Shown here one piece after another: positions 30,866 to 42,625 of a stretch of 64,000 bases of DNA. The position numbers and the translations under genes are program-made. The DNA is from Euphorbia lathyris. Lineage: Eukaryota; Streptophyta; Magnoliopsida; Malpighiales; Euphorbiaceae. Positions within the stretch are counted from its first letter, which is position 1; every line of letters starts with the position of its first letter. Below the pieces are notes generated by a model. That model saw nothing but the letters and a program-made list of their open reading frames with translations, searched no databases and was not told the DNA's origin. The stretch covers positions 87,109,001-87,173,000 of the forward strand of contig NC_088913.1 in the NCBI RefSeq assembly GCF_963576675.1. The letters run 5' to 3'.

Positions 30866-33826
30866 CATCAAGACTCCACCAATCCCAACTCCACTAGCAT
30901 CACACTCAACTTCGAACATTTTATCAAAATTGGGATACGCCAGCACGGGCGTTGTACTCAACTTTTCCTTGATCAGGGCGAAGCTCTTCTCTTGGGCATC
31001 CGCCCACTCGAACCCCCTTCCCTTCTTCAAACATTCCGTCAACGGGGCCACTATGGCACTGAAGTTCTTGATGAATCGGCGATAAAATGTTGCTAGCCCA
31101 TGAAAACTCCTGATATCCCCCACATTCCTCGGAGTGGGCCATTCTCGGATGGCTCTTACTTTCTCCCCATCAACTTGGACCCCATCGCCACTAACCACGA
31201 ACCCAAGGAAAACCAGGCTTTCCATGATGAAATCACACTTCTTAGTGTTGGCGTATGACTGATGTTTCCTTAACAGGTCAAACACTATCCGTAAATGCTC
31301 CACGTGCTCCACCAAGGTCTCGCTATGAATCAGGATGTCATCAAAATACAAAACTACAAATTTTCCAATTACCGGGCGAAGCACCTGATTCATCAGCCTC
31401 ATAAAAGTACTGGGGGCGCTAGTCATCCCGAATGGCATAACTAACCACTTATACAATCCATATCTGGTCTTGAAGGCGGTCTTCCACTCATCCCCAGATC
31501 GAATTCGTATCTGATGATAACCGCTCCTGAGATCAATCTTGGAGAAAACTCGGGATCCGCCAAGTTGGTCTAGCATATCATCCAGCCTTGGAATATGGAA
31601 CTTATACATGATAGTGATCTTGTTAATAGCCCTGCTATCCATGCACATCCGCCAAGATCCATCCTTCTTGGGCGTAAGTAGGGCTGGGACGGCACATGGA
31701 CTCATACTTTCTCTAACGTATCCCATTTCAATGAGCTCTTCCACTTTCTGCCTCATGATGTCACTTTCCTTTAGACTCATTCGATAGTGGGGAAGCCTTG
31801 GCAAAATAGCCCCGGGCACAAGATCGATATGATGTTGGATGTCCCTCAAAGGTGGTAACCCGCTCAGCAGTTCTTCAGGGAACATATCTTGATATTCGCC
31901 AAGTAGGCGGGTCACTTCATTCGGCATCTCCTTTTCGCCCCTTTGGGAGGGTTCGTGATTCCCCTTAACCATTACCACATACACCATCTGGCTCTCTTCA
32001 CATTCGTTGATAAATGATTTGTGTGTAGGACAGACTACCAAGGTAGACTTCTCGTCGGCCTTTGGCTCTCTCATCATTGGCGTAAGTACCAACTTCACCC
32101 CATTCTTCACAAATCTGTAAGTGTTCTCTCTTCCTGCGTGAGTGGCATCATTATCAAACTGCCAGGGTCGGCCCAACAATAGGTGGTAGGCATCCATATC
32201 GACCACATCACAACGGACTTCATCACTATAATCACCAATCACAATAGATACCCTGCATCTCTGGGTCACCCTAAGTTCACCCACGTTTTTGATCCATCCC
32301 ACCCTATAGGGGTCGGGATGCGCCTCCGCCAACAACCCGAATTTTTGAACGGCGCTGCTGCTCACAATGTTCTCTTGGCTCCCACTATCTATTATCACAT
32401 TGCATCGCCCACCTTTCACAAGACAGCGGGTCCTGAATAGTCGGTGCCTCTGATCTCCCTCTATCAGGCTGGAGACTAACAAACGCCGTACCACATAAAT
32501 GGCGTATCTCTCTTCATCCGCCTCATCATCATCTTCTCCCGAGGGTTCACAAAATACTTCATCCCCTTCGTCATAGTCATCTTGATACCTCTCCGCCATG
32601 TTGGCGCTCTTCCTCCTAGGGCATTCGTTGGATCTATGGCCTGGCTCATTGCACCGAAAGCATTTAAAAGGCGCTGGCCTCGCATACGGATTGTTGCTCT
32701 TAGGTGGTATAGGTGCTTCCTTGTACGGCCTAGTATCTCTGATAGATCCCCTTCCCACACTGTTGACCTTGGCCCCACTAGCACTCGCCACCTGCTTTCC
32801 TTTGTCATAAGACTTCACGTTATCTCTTCCTCCAGGCGTATACTCAGTAGTGGCGAATCTCCTGGATCTCCCGGTTAGTTGAGACTCAGCCTTGAGGGCT
32901 AAATTCCTGGCATCTTGTACCCGAACCACCATCTGTGTGCCAATACGATCCTGGATGTTGTATCTCAACCCTTCTAGATACCTAGAGGTCTTTTGGCTTT
33001 CAGTTTCTGACAAGTTGGCCCTTGCCGAAAGCCTCAAGAACTCGGAGGTATACTCATGGACACTTCGGGTCCCTTGAGAGCATCCCCTGTAGGAGCTGTA
33101 AATATACTGCTCATAATCCGGCGGTAAGAACCGCTCCCTCAACATCGCCTTCATCCGTAGCCAAGATCGAATCGGATCTCTGCCCCCTCTTCTTCTCTCT
33201 TCCCTCATCTGATCCCACCAAACTGATGCGCCACCCTTTAAACGATACGCCACCAGCCTTACTTTCCTCTCATCAGGAATCCCAGCATACTCAAAGAAAC
33301 GTTCCACTTCCGATAACCAGTCTAAGAATCCCTTTATATCCAGTTCCCCTCCAAAAGACGGTAAGTCTATTTTCAGCTTAAAGGCATCATCTCTATCAAA
33401 GTTTCCTAGACCTGGGTATACTCTAGCAACCTCCACACATCGGTTGTCAACAGGCCCAACATCCCTCATAGTTCTAACGGTATCATCATTCCCGATACCC
33501 TCAAAGTCATCACTATCACTATCAGCGTTATGCACAAGGACAAAGTTGGGTCTTCTTACCTCAGGATCCCTAGGACCCATTTGTGGAAGCTGTTGTTCAG
33601 GGACTCCTTCCTTTCTCTGGGTTGATCCTCCCACGGTTGGTCGGATTAGAGCCAAAACCTCCAGTTTGAAGTTTTCTAGGGAGGTGGCTAGCTCCAGGAA
33701 CCGTTGGTCGGTTTGCCTCTGCTGCTCATGGCTGGCTTGGATCTGCTCCGTGAGGTGCTCCCTCAGCTCCTCATACCTCCGGTCACTGGTTTCCATGGAA
33801 TCTTGCGGTTGTCGGGGTTGAACCAT
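30776..33826 (-). CDS. Gag-protease-RT polyprotein of gypsy copy 3 (C-terminus frameshifted)
   Basis: About 1016 codons from the ATG at 33826; an in-frame TTG two codons earlier is less likely. Order: coiled N-terminus, gag core ([41 protein letters not shown]) to about residue 300; CCHC knuckle [14 protein letters not shown] near 390; acidic stretch; aspartic protease [10 protein letters not shown] near 480; RT with [26 protein letters not shown] and [11 protein letters not shown] near 830; start of RNase H near 980. The last ~25 residues are out of frame because of the 1-bp loss near 30860. This is the family's best template for gag and RT. It may still be translated, but cannot make a full Pol. 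Confidence 0.85.
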   Translation of the reverse strand: MVQPRQPQDSMETSDRRYEELREHLTEQIQASHEQQRQTDQRFLELATSLENFKLEVLALIRPTVGGSTQRKEGVPEQQLPQMGPRDPEVRRPNFVLVHNADSDSDDFEGIGNDDTVRTMRDVGPVDNRCVEVARVYPGLGNFDRDDAFKLKIDLPSFGGELDIKGFLDWLSEVERFFEYAGIPDERKVRLVAYRLKGGASVWWDQMREERRRGGRDPIRSWLRMKAMLRERFLPPDYEQYIYSSYRGCSQGTRSVHEYTSEFLRLSARANLSETESQKTSRYLEGLRYNIQDRIGTQMVVRVQDARNLALKAESQLTGRSRRFATTEYTPGGRDNVKSYDKGKQVASASGAKVNSVGRGSIRDTRPYKEAPIPPKSNNPYARPAPFKCFRCNEPGHRSNECPRRKSANMAERYQDDYDEGDEVFCEPSGEDDDEADEERYAIYVVRRLLVSSLIEGDQRHRLFRTRCLVKGGRCNVIIDSGSQENIVSSSAVQKFGLLAEAHPDPYRVGWIKNVGELRVTQRCRVSIVIGDYSDEVRCDVVDMDAYHLLLGRPWQFDNDATHAGRENTYRFVKNGVKLVLTPMMREPKADEKSTLVVCPTHKSFINECEESQMVYVVMVKGNHEPSQRGEKEMPNEVTRLLGEYQDMFPEELLSGLPPLRDIQHHIDLVPGAILPRLPHYRMSLKESDIMRQKVEELIEMGYVRESMSPCAVPALLTPKKDGSWRMCMDSRAINKITIMYKFHIPRLDDMLDQLGGSRVFSKIDLRSGYHQIRIRSGDEWKTAFKTRYGLYKWLVMPFGMTSAPSTFMRLMNQVLRPVIGKFVVLYFDDILIHSETLVEHVEHLRIVFDLLRKHQSYANTKKCDFIMESLVFLGFVVSGDGVQVDGEKVRAIREWPTPRNVGDIRSFHGLATFYRRFIKNFSAIVAPLTECLKKGRGFEWADAQEKSFALIKEKLSTTPVLAYPNFDKMFEVECDASGVGIGGVLMQERGPLHISVRSSVRHGKSGPYMIKSFML

Positions 33827-33873
33827 TGCCAAAAGAAGTTTCGGGTCAGGAAACGATCGGCCCTGATACCAAC

Positions 33874-34381
33874 TGATACAGATTGAAAGCGATAAATGAA
33901 GGTTTTAATCGTAAACCAGCAAAGAGGTTCTTCTCTAGCTAAACTAGAAGGAGTGAATCCCAATAACAAGGTATAAACCTTAGGTTCTCAAAGAGAATGA
34001 TTTTTGATTGATAAAGTTGTCTCATCCTTACAAAATGAGGGTTTAAATACATCCCCCTAATGATAATAAAAGACAAGGACTACCCCTACTAGGGTTTTAA
34101 TAAGGTTATCCATAAAAGGGTAAAATAGGTGATACGCCCCGACAATCAGTACAATGGTACAGGTACGGATTGTCAGGGTTGTTGGTGAATTACTTCGGGA
34201 GGAAGTAAACCTAGAGATCCGCCCAGGGTAGATGTTGATACGCCTCTTTGTGTACTCCTAGATCCGCCCCGCTCGTATGTCCTGGGGATCCGCCCTCCTC
34301 GGTATAACCTCCGTTGGTTTGATGTCTGAGGATCCGCCAGAGCACGCGTGATCAGTGCTGCCAGTTAGGATGTCTGCATCA
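33874..34381 (-). repeat. Gypsy copy 3, 5' LTR
   Basis: 508-bp partner of 28761-29268, ending GTCTGCATCA. Confidence 0.93.
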
Positions 34382-34490
34382 ATGTTTTTCAAAATATAGA
34401 CTAAACACTGTATTACATGAAAATGTAGAGACTAATAAATTATTTACCCATTAAATTATCATAGTCTCCAAAATAAAAAACTTACAAATA

Positions 34491-35276
34491 TGATACAGAT
34501 CGGTTTTGTCTGAAGTTAGTTTTAATCGTAAACTAATAAAGATGTTCTTCTCTAGCTAAACTAGAAGGAGTGAATCCCGGGTTTCATGGACTAAATCCAT
34601 AGGAATAGTGAAATCCCCATTGTTGAAGGTGAAAACCTTAACAAACTTCACAATGAAGAAGATATAATATTGATTGATAAAAAGTTGTCCATTACGAAGA
34701 GAAAGAGATGAATTTATATCATCTCAAAAACCTAATTGCCAAATTACATAAAGGGTAAATTACATAACTAATTAAAATACAAAGCTAAAGGGTAAATTGG
34801 GTTAATGGTAAAGGGGTGGCATGATTGTAAATAAAGAGTGGTAGAGTTGTAATTAGGGAGTGACAAAGGTGTAATTAAGGAGTGGTCCCAAGCATGAAGA
34901 ACTTGGTGAAGAAGTATCCTACAGACGGGACACGCCCCGCGTGGTGCAGCTCCTGATCCCGGTGCGTCTTGTTGATGGGGCTTACGCGTGGCGTCTCTAG
35001 TGTTACGCCCCGCGTAGTTGACCTCCTTAGTGGAACTCGCTCCGGATGTTTGATCTGCGCACTGCGTATGAGGAAGGACACCCCGCGTACATGACCTCCT
35101 GGAACTAGTTCTCTTTGCAGGTTCGACCCACGCTCCGCGTACTGGACAATACGCTCCGCGTGGAATGCCCTAGTGATTCCCCTTCTGCGTGGTTTTCTTC
35201 CTTTATCTCGGCTTCGGATTCACGCTCCGCGTGTTCCCTCTTACGCCCCACGTATGAGTGCAAGATGCCCTCATCA
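34491..35276 (-). mobile_element. Solo LTR related to the gypsy family
   Basis: TGATACAGATCGG...GCCCTCATCA, 786 bp, TSD AAATA at 34486-34490 and 35277-35281. Its first ~90 bp match the gypsy LTRs (TTAGTTTTAATCGTAAAC, TTCTTCTCTAGCTAAACTAG, AGGAGTGAATCCC), so it is a sister subfamily, probably left by LTR-LTR recombination. The right half carries at least six diverged ACGCYCCGCGT words (e.g. near 34930, 35010, 35130, 35150, 35222, 35243). Orientation is inferred from the match. Confidence 0.88.
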
Positions 35277-35281
35277 AAATA

Positions 35282-35493
35282 TTATTTAATTTAAATGATG
35301 GACATGAATCTTTACTTTCTTGAAAAGCCTCTAAATAATATTGTAAAACTAATTTATTGATTTTATTTCACATCATTAACAATTGAAATAGTTGAAAATT
35401 CCCTGGCAGGGTAGCAATCTAAAACTAATAAAATTAAGTTAAAGCAAAAGCTTCAAAGATTGGATTGTTAACAAATTTCACTGTTCCAACAGA
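35282..35493. other. AT-rich spacer
   Basis: Nothing recognised. Confidence 0.45.
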
Positions 35494-35900
35494 CACTATT
35501 AAAAAAAAATCTATTACGCTAAAACTTTATAGTTTAGCGATGCTTTTTAGCATTCCTAAACAATTATACGCTTTTAAAAATATCATAACAAGTATCTTTA
35601 AATCGCGTGTCGTTAATTTTAACGGCACATAAAACTTCGTATGGATAAATTTAATCTAACGACATATACATACAAGCATCGTCGTTGCTACCAACGCTTA
35701 CATTTTTAACATCATAATATTTTTCATATTATTTATTTTTTAATTTTTGAAATTTCATTACGTTGTAGCAAATCATCGCAAAGTTAACCACACGTAACTT
35801 TTATTATACCATTGTTTTGTTTCAGAAAATATTCAAAACATCTTGAATGCAACGACTTAGATTTAAAAACATATCCAAATTCACGACACTTAAATATACA
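35494..35900 (+). mobile_element. Possible CACTA transposon terminus
   Basis: CACTATTAAAAAAAAATC followed by short inverted and repeated words (CGCTAAAA/TTTAGCG, GCATCGTCG, AATCATCGC) resembles the start of plant CACTA elements and their subterminal repeats. The matching end with TAGTG and a 3-bp TSD was not found, so it is a fragment or a chance match. Confidence 0.35.
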
Positions 35901-36920
35901 AACGTCTACATTTAGGTAAACAAGAATCCATCATGTCCCAAACACAACTGCATTATTATGTCTTTAGTATAACGATATTTTCATAAATAAGTTCCTTAAA
36001 TATTTTTGAAAATATGATATTGTTTAAGTTTTCATTTCGAAGTTAAAGTAAATATGATCACATAGTGTGCATTCCATATTAGATGGCTCTATATTCATAT
36101 TTGAGACTAACCAACTTACAGCCATAATCAAAATCTCAAAATGTTCAAATTCATTTCTTCTCCTATCACTTTTCCCTTTCCTTTCTTAACAAATAAAAAA
36201 AAGGTTTTCATAACTTGTCTTAAGTTTTTCTTAATAGCACTGTAACCATAAAAACCATTTATATAAGTTTTAAGACTTAAAATTAAAAACTATTTAATAA
36301 CATTTATAAGCTGAGAGAATTGAAAAACAAAATAGAAATTAATTAGTTGACCTAATTGATAAAATTTGAAGCCAAAGTTTAATTACACTATCTAGTACGA
36401 AGCACCGACTCTTCCCGGAAGTCGGATTGGCGGTATCGAACTTGCCGGACACAGAGACTCATGAAAGACACGGCTGGATTCACCGAACTCAAGTTGATAG
36501 GACCTGCTGGGGCCTTTATGCAAAGGGGAGGTGGTGCGTGTGTGGAACTTCGATTCATAATATATACCTCCTATACAGCTACTTTAGATTTTTGAGGTAT
36601 GATAATTAACTTGTAACTATTTTTTTGGTAGAAATTAACTTGTAACTATTAAAGTTACTTAAGGTACTTTAGTTATGAGAAAATATGAGAGTTGAGTTAC
36701 TTTAGTTATGAGAAGTTATGAAAGTTAAGTTACATTCTTAATTAGCAATTAAGAGTTATTAAGTTTTATTTATTAGGTTTGTAATAGTTAAATTTTCATG
36801 TAGTATAAATAGTTATCTTGTATAGCTAAAAGTGAAGAAGCTTAAATTAAAAAAGAAATAAAATTAAGAAAAGCTTCCAGCTCTCTTTCTTTCATTTTTT
36901 ATATTTTTCTTTTCTCTCCA
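35901..36920. other. Intergenic, AT-rich
   Basis: A GC-richer island at 36395-36550 has a 60-codon ORF (36427-36609) without a recognisable domain. 36640-36800 holds diverged repeats of TTACTTTAGTTATGAGA. No feature can be supported. Confidence 0.45.
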
Positions 36921-37258
36921 ACATATGCAATCTATAATTCTTTTTGCTCTACGATAAAGGTTCTAATTCAAATCCAATACAAGGATACAAAAGATTGCAA
37001 GCAGTTCTGAAAGCCATAATGCTTCGTCGCAGAAAAGGTACACAAATTGATGGGGAATATGTTGATTATTACACTACCACTCAAACGGGTAAAACTGAGA
37101 AAAATGGATTTTAGTGATGAAGAGCCGAACTTTTACTCAAGACTGATGGCTGAATATTCACATGATCAATTCAGAGAATATGCAGCTGCTGGAACAGTAA
37201 AAAAAATTATCTTAATATCTTGTTGATTTTGTCAGGCTTGCGACCATCCTCTGCTGAA
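36921..37258 (+). pseudogene. SNF2-family helicase gene fragment, left arm of inverted repeat
   Basis: Plus-strand translation in shifting frames gives LQAVLKAIMLRRRKGTQIDGE, then words like DFSDEE and FYS, QFREYAAAGTV and KKNYLNILLILSGLR. This order matches the region between the two helicase lobes of plant SNF2/RAD5-like or FRG/CHR28-type chromatin remodellers. Several frameshifts and stops show it is a pseudogene piece of about 100 codons. The part from 36921 to about 37206 is repeated in inverse orientation at 37259-37545. Confidence 0.7.
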
Positions 37259-37545
37259 ATTTTTTACTGTTCCAGGAACTGCATATTCTCTGAATTGATC
37301 ACGTAAATAATCAGCCTTCAGTCTTGAGTAGAAGTCCGACTCTTCATCACTAAAATCCACTTTCCTCAGTTCTACCAGTTTAGTTGGTAGTTTAATAATG
37401 GTTCCCCATCAATTTATTTACCTTTTGTGTGACGAAGCATTATGGCTTTCAGAACTGCTTGCAATCTTTTGTACACTTCTGTTGGATTTCTTTGAATTGG
37501 AACCTTTATAGTAGAGCAGAAAGAATTATAGATTTATATGCATAT
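37259..37545 (-). pseudogene. SNF2-family helicase gene fragment, right arm of inverted repeat
   Basis: Minus-strand translation gives STIKVPIQRNPTEVYKRLQ, AVLKAIMLRHTKG and KVDFSDEESDFYSRL with fewer errors than the left arm. Arms of about 285 bp face each other around a 50-bp loop, so a read-through transcript would form a long imperfect hairpin. Confidence 0.7.
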
Positions 37546-37599
37546 CAAGAGGTAGCGGCAGAAGTTCGAGTCGTGGACATAGGCACCTAACCGAGATAG

Positions 37600-37975
37600 A
37601 GGCAGGGTTTGTAATGATCCCAAGAGTTGATTTACGACCATAGACTTAAGTTTTTTTACTCTTCAATAGAAATCACAACAAAGTCAAATTTTGAAATCAA
37701 GGAAGGAAGAATTTTTTTAATCACTCGAACACCTTCCATCTTATCTCCATATTTATTCAATTGATTAACAGTTTTCTAGACTCTGGACCCTGTTGAAATA
37801 CTCTTCAATGGGTTCAGAGTCGTGCATCTTGAGATTTTCATATTCACCTCTCACAGTTTGTATACATACTATAATTATTTTATCTTTCCATTTAAAGGAA
37901 TTCTCAAGAATTTCCGATACATCCTTTGCAGTAACATCAGGAGAAATATTTTTAAACATTTTGTCATCCAAACAT
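37600..37975 (-). pseudogene. Copia gag fragment (UBN2-type)
   Basis: The ORF 37765-37971 contains VCIQTVRGEYENLKMHDSEPIEEYFNRV, typical of copia gag (gag-polypeptide/UBN2 family). After a frameshift near 37765 it continues as [21 protein letters not shown] and further to about 37600. No LTRs are seen nearby, so this is an isolated relic. Confidence 0.75.
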
Positions 37976-39500
37976 ATATGGATACAAGTGAGCGCTTACT
38001 GGTCTTTCTTTTTATCCTTCACTGAGCTGTCATTACTGCCTCATTTTCTGGTTGTACATAACTATATTTTCAACAATCTCTTATACATCTGTAATAGAAT
38101 TTTTGTTTGTGTGTTTACTTTATGTGTCCACTTTGAATATTGGAACATGGTGCTTAATATTCTAACTTGGGATGAAAAATGTGTCATTTCAGGAACTGAA
38201 TGCTCAAAAGGGGGAACCAATAGAATGTAACAGAGTAAGTAGGAACTAGGTATTGGCAACAGAGTAGATGGGGCAATCCTTATACTATTGGCAAAGTCAT
38301 TTCTTTTATCCGGAATGCGACATCTATACTGTATATAATACTGGAAGCAGAGAGAAATGAGGAGAAGTGTTTTAAAAATATTTTTTATGAGTTGTCAACG
38401 TAGTAAAAAATCAAAATAAAAAATATGTAATTAATTAATAATAATAGAAAGAAAATTGAAAAGTCATTTATATATATTTATAATTTTTAATAATAATAAA
38501 TATTTATCAACCCGTTAATTAAAATAATAAAAGAAAGTAGGAGTTACACAAAGATGAAAAAACATAAAGGGAAGAAAATCCAAAAGTTACAAATAAATCT
38601 ATATATAAATCATGATAGATAGTATTCTACCATTATATTCATTGATCACTGAAAACCACAGTCTTCATCAACCTTTAATTTTGGTAATGTATTATTTTTG
38701 TTTTTCATACTCTTATAATAGTTTTATAATTTTGTTCTTAATTTAAATAATATAATCTTATAATTTTGTTCTTACTTCATTAGAAAGTTCAGATCTATTT
38801 AGAAGCGGTTTCCATTGATAAATTATTTAATAGCATTTTCTTCTAGGATTTAGAAAATTCAAACTTTAATATCTCCGATTGAAGAAATTCGATAGAAATA
38901 GAAGATGGGTAGACAAATAAAATCGGATAACACAAAGTGTCAAAAATTATAGGAAATCCTTATATTTCTGAAGGTAATTATTCGATTTTTTTTATATAAA
39001 GTAGTTATTTTGTTCTCAATTGTGTTGGTGTTTTATTTTTATAACACAATAGTTGTTATAGTTTTATTTTTTAGAGATGAAATTTCATTTTTGCCATTAC
39101 CCATGTTCCATATCTCTCGCTATCTTATCCATGACTAAAATAAAGATTTTGTACACTTGCATTCTTTTCTAGTATATGTTGCTAGGTGTAATCGTTTCGA
39201 TTGTCAACTCTAACTAAAATTTAGATTCTCGGTTCAATTGTTAGGTTTAATTTTAAGTTAGATTAATTTTTCAAATTCAAAACCTGGTAAAGTAAACCAC
39301 AGTCCTTTATCTAAAAATTAGTGAAACCACAGGGGTTTTATTTGAACTTTTCCCAATTTTTTATTTGGGTTATCTAACTGATATGGATTGTATTTTTTAT
39401 TTTTATGCATTTTGGTACGAATAGATATAAAGTTTCACATAATAGTGATTCATTGAAATTTGAGACATATCGAAGAAAATAATTAAAAGAAGTATTGAAA
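37976..39500. other. Intergenic, AT-rich
   Basis: No ORF with recognisable content. Near 39295-39360 the words AACCACAGTCC and AACCACAGGGGTTTTATTTGAA are relics of the same repeat type as 41325-41360. An open plus-strand frame at 37793-38230 is partly antisense to the copia gag fragment and not real. Confidence 0.5.
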
Positions 39501-39503
39501 CAT

Positions 39504-40379
39504 GGGAAAATTACAAAATTGGGTAAAATGGGAGACCCATTTACATATTTAGACCATTTTTCCAATCCATTACCTATCTAGACTATATTTTGTAACTTTC
39601 CTAAAACACCCCAATCTTTCATTTTCCCCTTCCCCTTCATCTTCCAAATCCACGATTTCTCTTCCCCTACCAGACCCGTTAACGATTCAATCTCAGTTTT
39701 GCCAAAATCGGCTCGATACCCATTTCGCTCCTATACGCAGTAGGTTGCACATCAGTATCAGCAAAAACAGCAAATAATTTTTCAGGCGGGATTAGTGGAT
39801 CCGAAACAGAGAAAATGAACAATACCAGGAACAACATACTTCCTTGGAGTCTATTCCGTAAGGCTCGAACTTGTAGAAAGCTTCTAGTTTGAAAATGAAA
39901 GAAAGTAGAAAGTGGAGCAGTTGCAGTAATGCTTTCACCATTGTTATGATCTGAATGTTACATCTCACTTCGCATATTGTGCAATATGCGAAGCATATTG
40001 CGAAGTAAAATCATTCGCATATTGTGCAATATGTGAAGAATATTGCGAATTTGCGAAGTAAAATCATTCGCATATTGTGCAATATGCGAAGCATATTGCG
40101 AATTTGCGAAGTAAAATCATTATGCTAATTAGCATATTGCGAATTTGCGAAGTAAAATCGATTTTGCTAATTAGCATATTGCGAATTTGCGAAGTAAAAG
40201 TCATATATGCGAAGTCAGACGGAATGGAAAATGAAAAAGACTAAAAATTTTCTAAGTGTCATATATACATGAAGGGTATTTTTGGAAAGTTACAAAATAT
40301 AGTCTAGATAGGTAATGGATTGAAAAAATGGTCTAAATATGTAAATGGGTCTCCCATTTTACCCAATTTTGTAATTTTC
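39504..40379. mobile_element. MITE with ~100-bp TIRs and internal palindromic array
   Basis: Left GAAAATTACAAAATTGGGTA to about 39610 matches the reverse of 40275-40379 almost base for base, including CCCATTTACATATTTAGACC. No clear TSD. The 39620-39900 interior is GC-richer (possible captured exon), and 39967-40214 holds a tandem array. No transposase. Confidence 0.85.
39967..40214. repeat. Tandem ~60-bp repeats around palindromes
   Basis: Units share GCGAAGTAAAATCATTCGC and the perfect palindrome TTCGCATATTG/TG/CAATATGCGAA, with GCATATTGCGAATTTGCGAA. Later units replace the centre with TGCTAATTAGCA. About five units. Single strands could fold into repeated cruciforms. Confidence 0.85.
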
Positions 40380-40474
40380 ATTATACTTACAATGAAGTTT
40401 ATTTCAATTATAAATTATGTTATATCACTATTATCATTCTAAGTTCCTTTCTCATTTTTTAATCATAAATTCTA

Positions 40475-40508
<34 letters not shown>
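40380..40508. repeat. AT-rich stretch ending in (ATT)n
   Basis: A TTA/ATT microsatellite at about 40470-40508 is the target of the next MITE. Confidence 0.7.
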
Positions 40509-40509
<1 letters not shown>

Positions 40510-40937
40510 GGGGAAAGTATGAAAAAAATGTTTGTGGTTTGTCCAATTTGCAAATAGAGGCATGTGGTTTAAAAGTTTACAAATAAAGGTATGTGGTATG
40601 TTTTATTTAGAAAACAAAGTATTACAATTACACAATGAATAATATGGTGGAATTTTACGTTTTTTACTAATTTGACAGTTTGTGAACTAAATTAATATTT
40701 AAGTTCATTTTACACAATTAAAATTTGATTTCGGAATCTGTTTTATGTCAATAAATAAATGTAATTGAAAACAAATAAAAAAATGCTCTTAATTGTCATC
40801 AATTACTTATAAGTTTAATTTTAAATACTTTATTTTGTAAAAAAAAGCATATCACGTACCTCTATTTGTAAACTTTTAAACCACGAACCTCTATTTGCAA
40901 ACAAGGCAAACCACGAGCATTTTTTTCGTACTTTGCC
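40509..40937. mobile_element. MITE with ~90-bp TIRs
   Basis: GGGGAAAGTATGAAAAAAATG... and, reversed, GGGCAAAGTACGAAAAAAATG... share TGCAAATAGAGG and GTGGTTTAAAAGTTTACAAA over about 90 bp. TTATTATTA on both sides may be a 9-bp TSD but is embedded in the (ATT)n. Non-coding. Confidence 0.82.
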
Positions 40938-41398
40938 CTTATTATTATTATCAAGATGTTAAGTTTTTTTCCCCACTCCTCTAGACAAAGAGATTGTAAG
41001 TGTCCAATTATTCTTGAAGAATTTGGATTACGCTAGATATAAACTCAAAATGAAGGTAAATAAAAATAAATTTTGATGCTCAAAATCTGAAAATGTAAAT
41101 TAATTATGGGATATTGAGACAATTGTAACACATGCCTATATAATTATTAACCATTATATTGTGGTTTGTAAAATTGTTATTATTTCAAGAGTTTTTAACA
41201 GATGAAAATGAAACATGATTATAGGACAAAATTAAATATTAATTAGAGTAATTATGCTCAAAATTATCGGCCAGATTTGGAAAAATGAAAATTTTACCGA
41301 TCACATGTACCGATCTGCAAAAAAATGTGAAACCACAGGGTTTTATTTGAAATTAACCCTTAAAATATTATTATTTGAATCTCTTCAATTTCTAAAAA
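40938..41398. other. AT-rich intergenic
   Basis: Only a repeat relic near 41325-41360 (AACCACAGGGTTTTATTTGAA). No gene. Confidence 0.5.
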
Positions 41399-42625
41399 TG
41401 TTATAGCAAGTGCACTAGGTACAAGTAATATCTAGGTAAGTAGAGTATCTTTCTCCTCAGGGATTGATGAATAATTTTAACAGAAAAATCTTATAGAACA
41501 GGGTGTTCGAAATAACAGTAACTTCTTTCTTTTAGTTGGAAATGGGTTTCATATTATTTGATTAGAACAACCTAGAAGTAACAAATCTTCAGAAAGTTCG
41601 TTCAGAAAATAATGATTTATCATAATGAAAAGGTGGAACAAGCTAAGCCTAGCATGAACAGGGAGCTTGCATTATAACTTTTGCCTATTTATTCATGAAT
41701 GGAATATGATGTGGTCAAGATGTCTCTGCTTTAGGTTCACTCAAGTCAACTCTCGTGTGCTCTTGAGATTCTAAGATTTACTACATATTCAAGCGTCCCC
41801 AAAAGTGGTTCTTTCTTACATTAAATAATAAGCAACATTTCATTTTCAGAAAACCCTTGATATAAAACCATTATATTTCTATTTCTGATTTTACATGTTC
41901 AATGATAGATACATGAGTATGAAAGTAGTCTCCCATCATTCATAAACACTTAGATAGCAGTTAATGAAACATACATGAAAAGCATCATTGAACACACAAG
42001 GTATAAACCACATTCATTCATAAATAAGCTAAGAAAACTTACAGCTCTAGCCCTTAGCTGGCTTAGCTCATTCAATCGACTACTCACTCATAGTACATAG
42101 TGAACAGGCACAAAAGATGCAATAACTCCTCATCAATGGAGTTAGGTTAAAGTATCAGAGAGTTCTCCTTCAAGAGATGAAGCTTTGGCTCTCCAAAATT
42201 ATCCAAAAAGGTCACCCCTTTTCCTCCTCCTACTTGTCCGCTATAAATAAGGAGGAAAGGCACAAAATAGAAAAAGATTATTACAAAAGTAGATTATTCC
42301 GAAAAAGTAAAATTATTCTTCATAAATTGGTGTTGACTTTGGACACTTGAACACTCTAGGTCCTGAATTTTTCATCATGTTGCTTAGTCCATCCCTGCTA
42401 CCGCCTCCCTGTTCTGCCGTCCTCAGCGCTTCTCGCCTTTACCCATCAGTCTGATGGGTCTTCTTCTACTTTTCTCCTGCAAAACAGGCTGAATGACAGT
42501 TGTTTCGTCTTGTCATTTAAAGATCTGCACAAAAAGCCTTTTAGTCCTCATTTTATATATTTAATCAATTAGCCCCTTTTTAATCAAACACGGTATGTTA
42601 TTAGGGGTCAAATATGAACCCATCA
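41399..42625 (-). mobile_element. Probable solo LTR, Tat/Athila-like
   Basis: Plus strand runs TGTTATAGCAAGTGCAC ... GGGGTCAAATATGAACCCATCA. On minus the start (TGATGGGTTC, GACCCCTAATAACATACCG) parallels the LTR at 58272 (TGATAGGGGTC, ACCCCTATC, GGTACGG). Its end with ACAAGTAATA and CAGGGATTGATGAATAA parallels that LTR's end. No matching TSD, so borders may be eroded. Confidence 0.55.

Larger units (their letters stand above)
28761..34381 (-). mobile_element. Ty3/gypsy element copy 3 (CRM-like), most complete coding
   Basis: A 5621-bp element, 508-bp LTRs. Flanks GTGTT (28756-28760) and ATGTT (34382-34386) agree in four of five bases, a decayed TSD. By eye about five to six LTR differences. 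PBS region reads TGGTATCAGGG (one mismatch to copies 1 and 2). It keeps one uninterrupted gag-protease-RT frame, but has a frameshift in RNase H, a nonsense codon before integrase, and lost zinc ligands in integrase. Confidence 0.94.
28521..34449. mobile_element. MITE cut in two by gypsy copy 3
   Basis: The 9-bp TSD ATTAAATTA lies at 28512-28520 and 34450-34458. Ends GGGTAAATAATTTTTTAGTC and, reversed, GGGTAAATAATTTATTAGTC are TIRs. The MITE body is 28521-28760 plus about 34387-34449, roughly 300 bp. The gypsy insertion is therefore younger than the MITE. Confidence 0.85.

Noticed and set aside
36427..36609. 60-codon ORF in a GC-richer island
   Set aside because: No domain, no conserved context, no start or stop support.
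37793..38230. 145-codon plus-strand ORF
   Set aside because: Overlaps the copia gag fragment in antisense and then reads AT-rich DNA.
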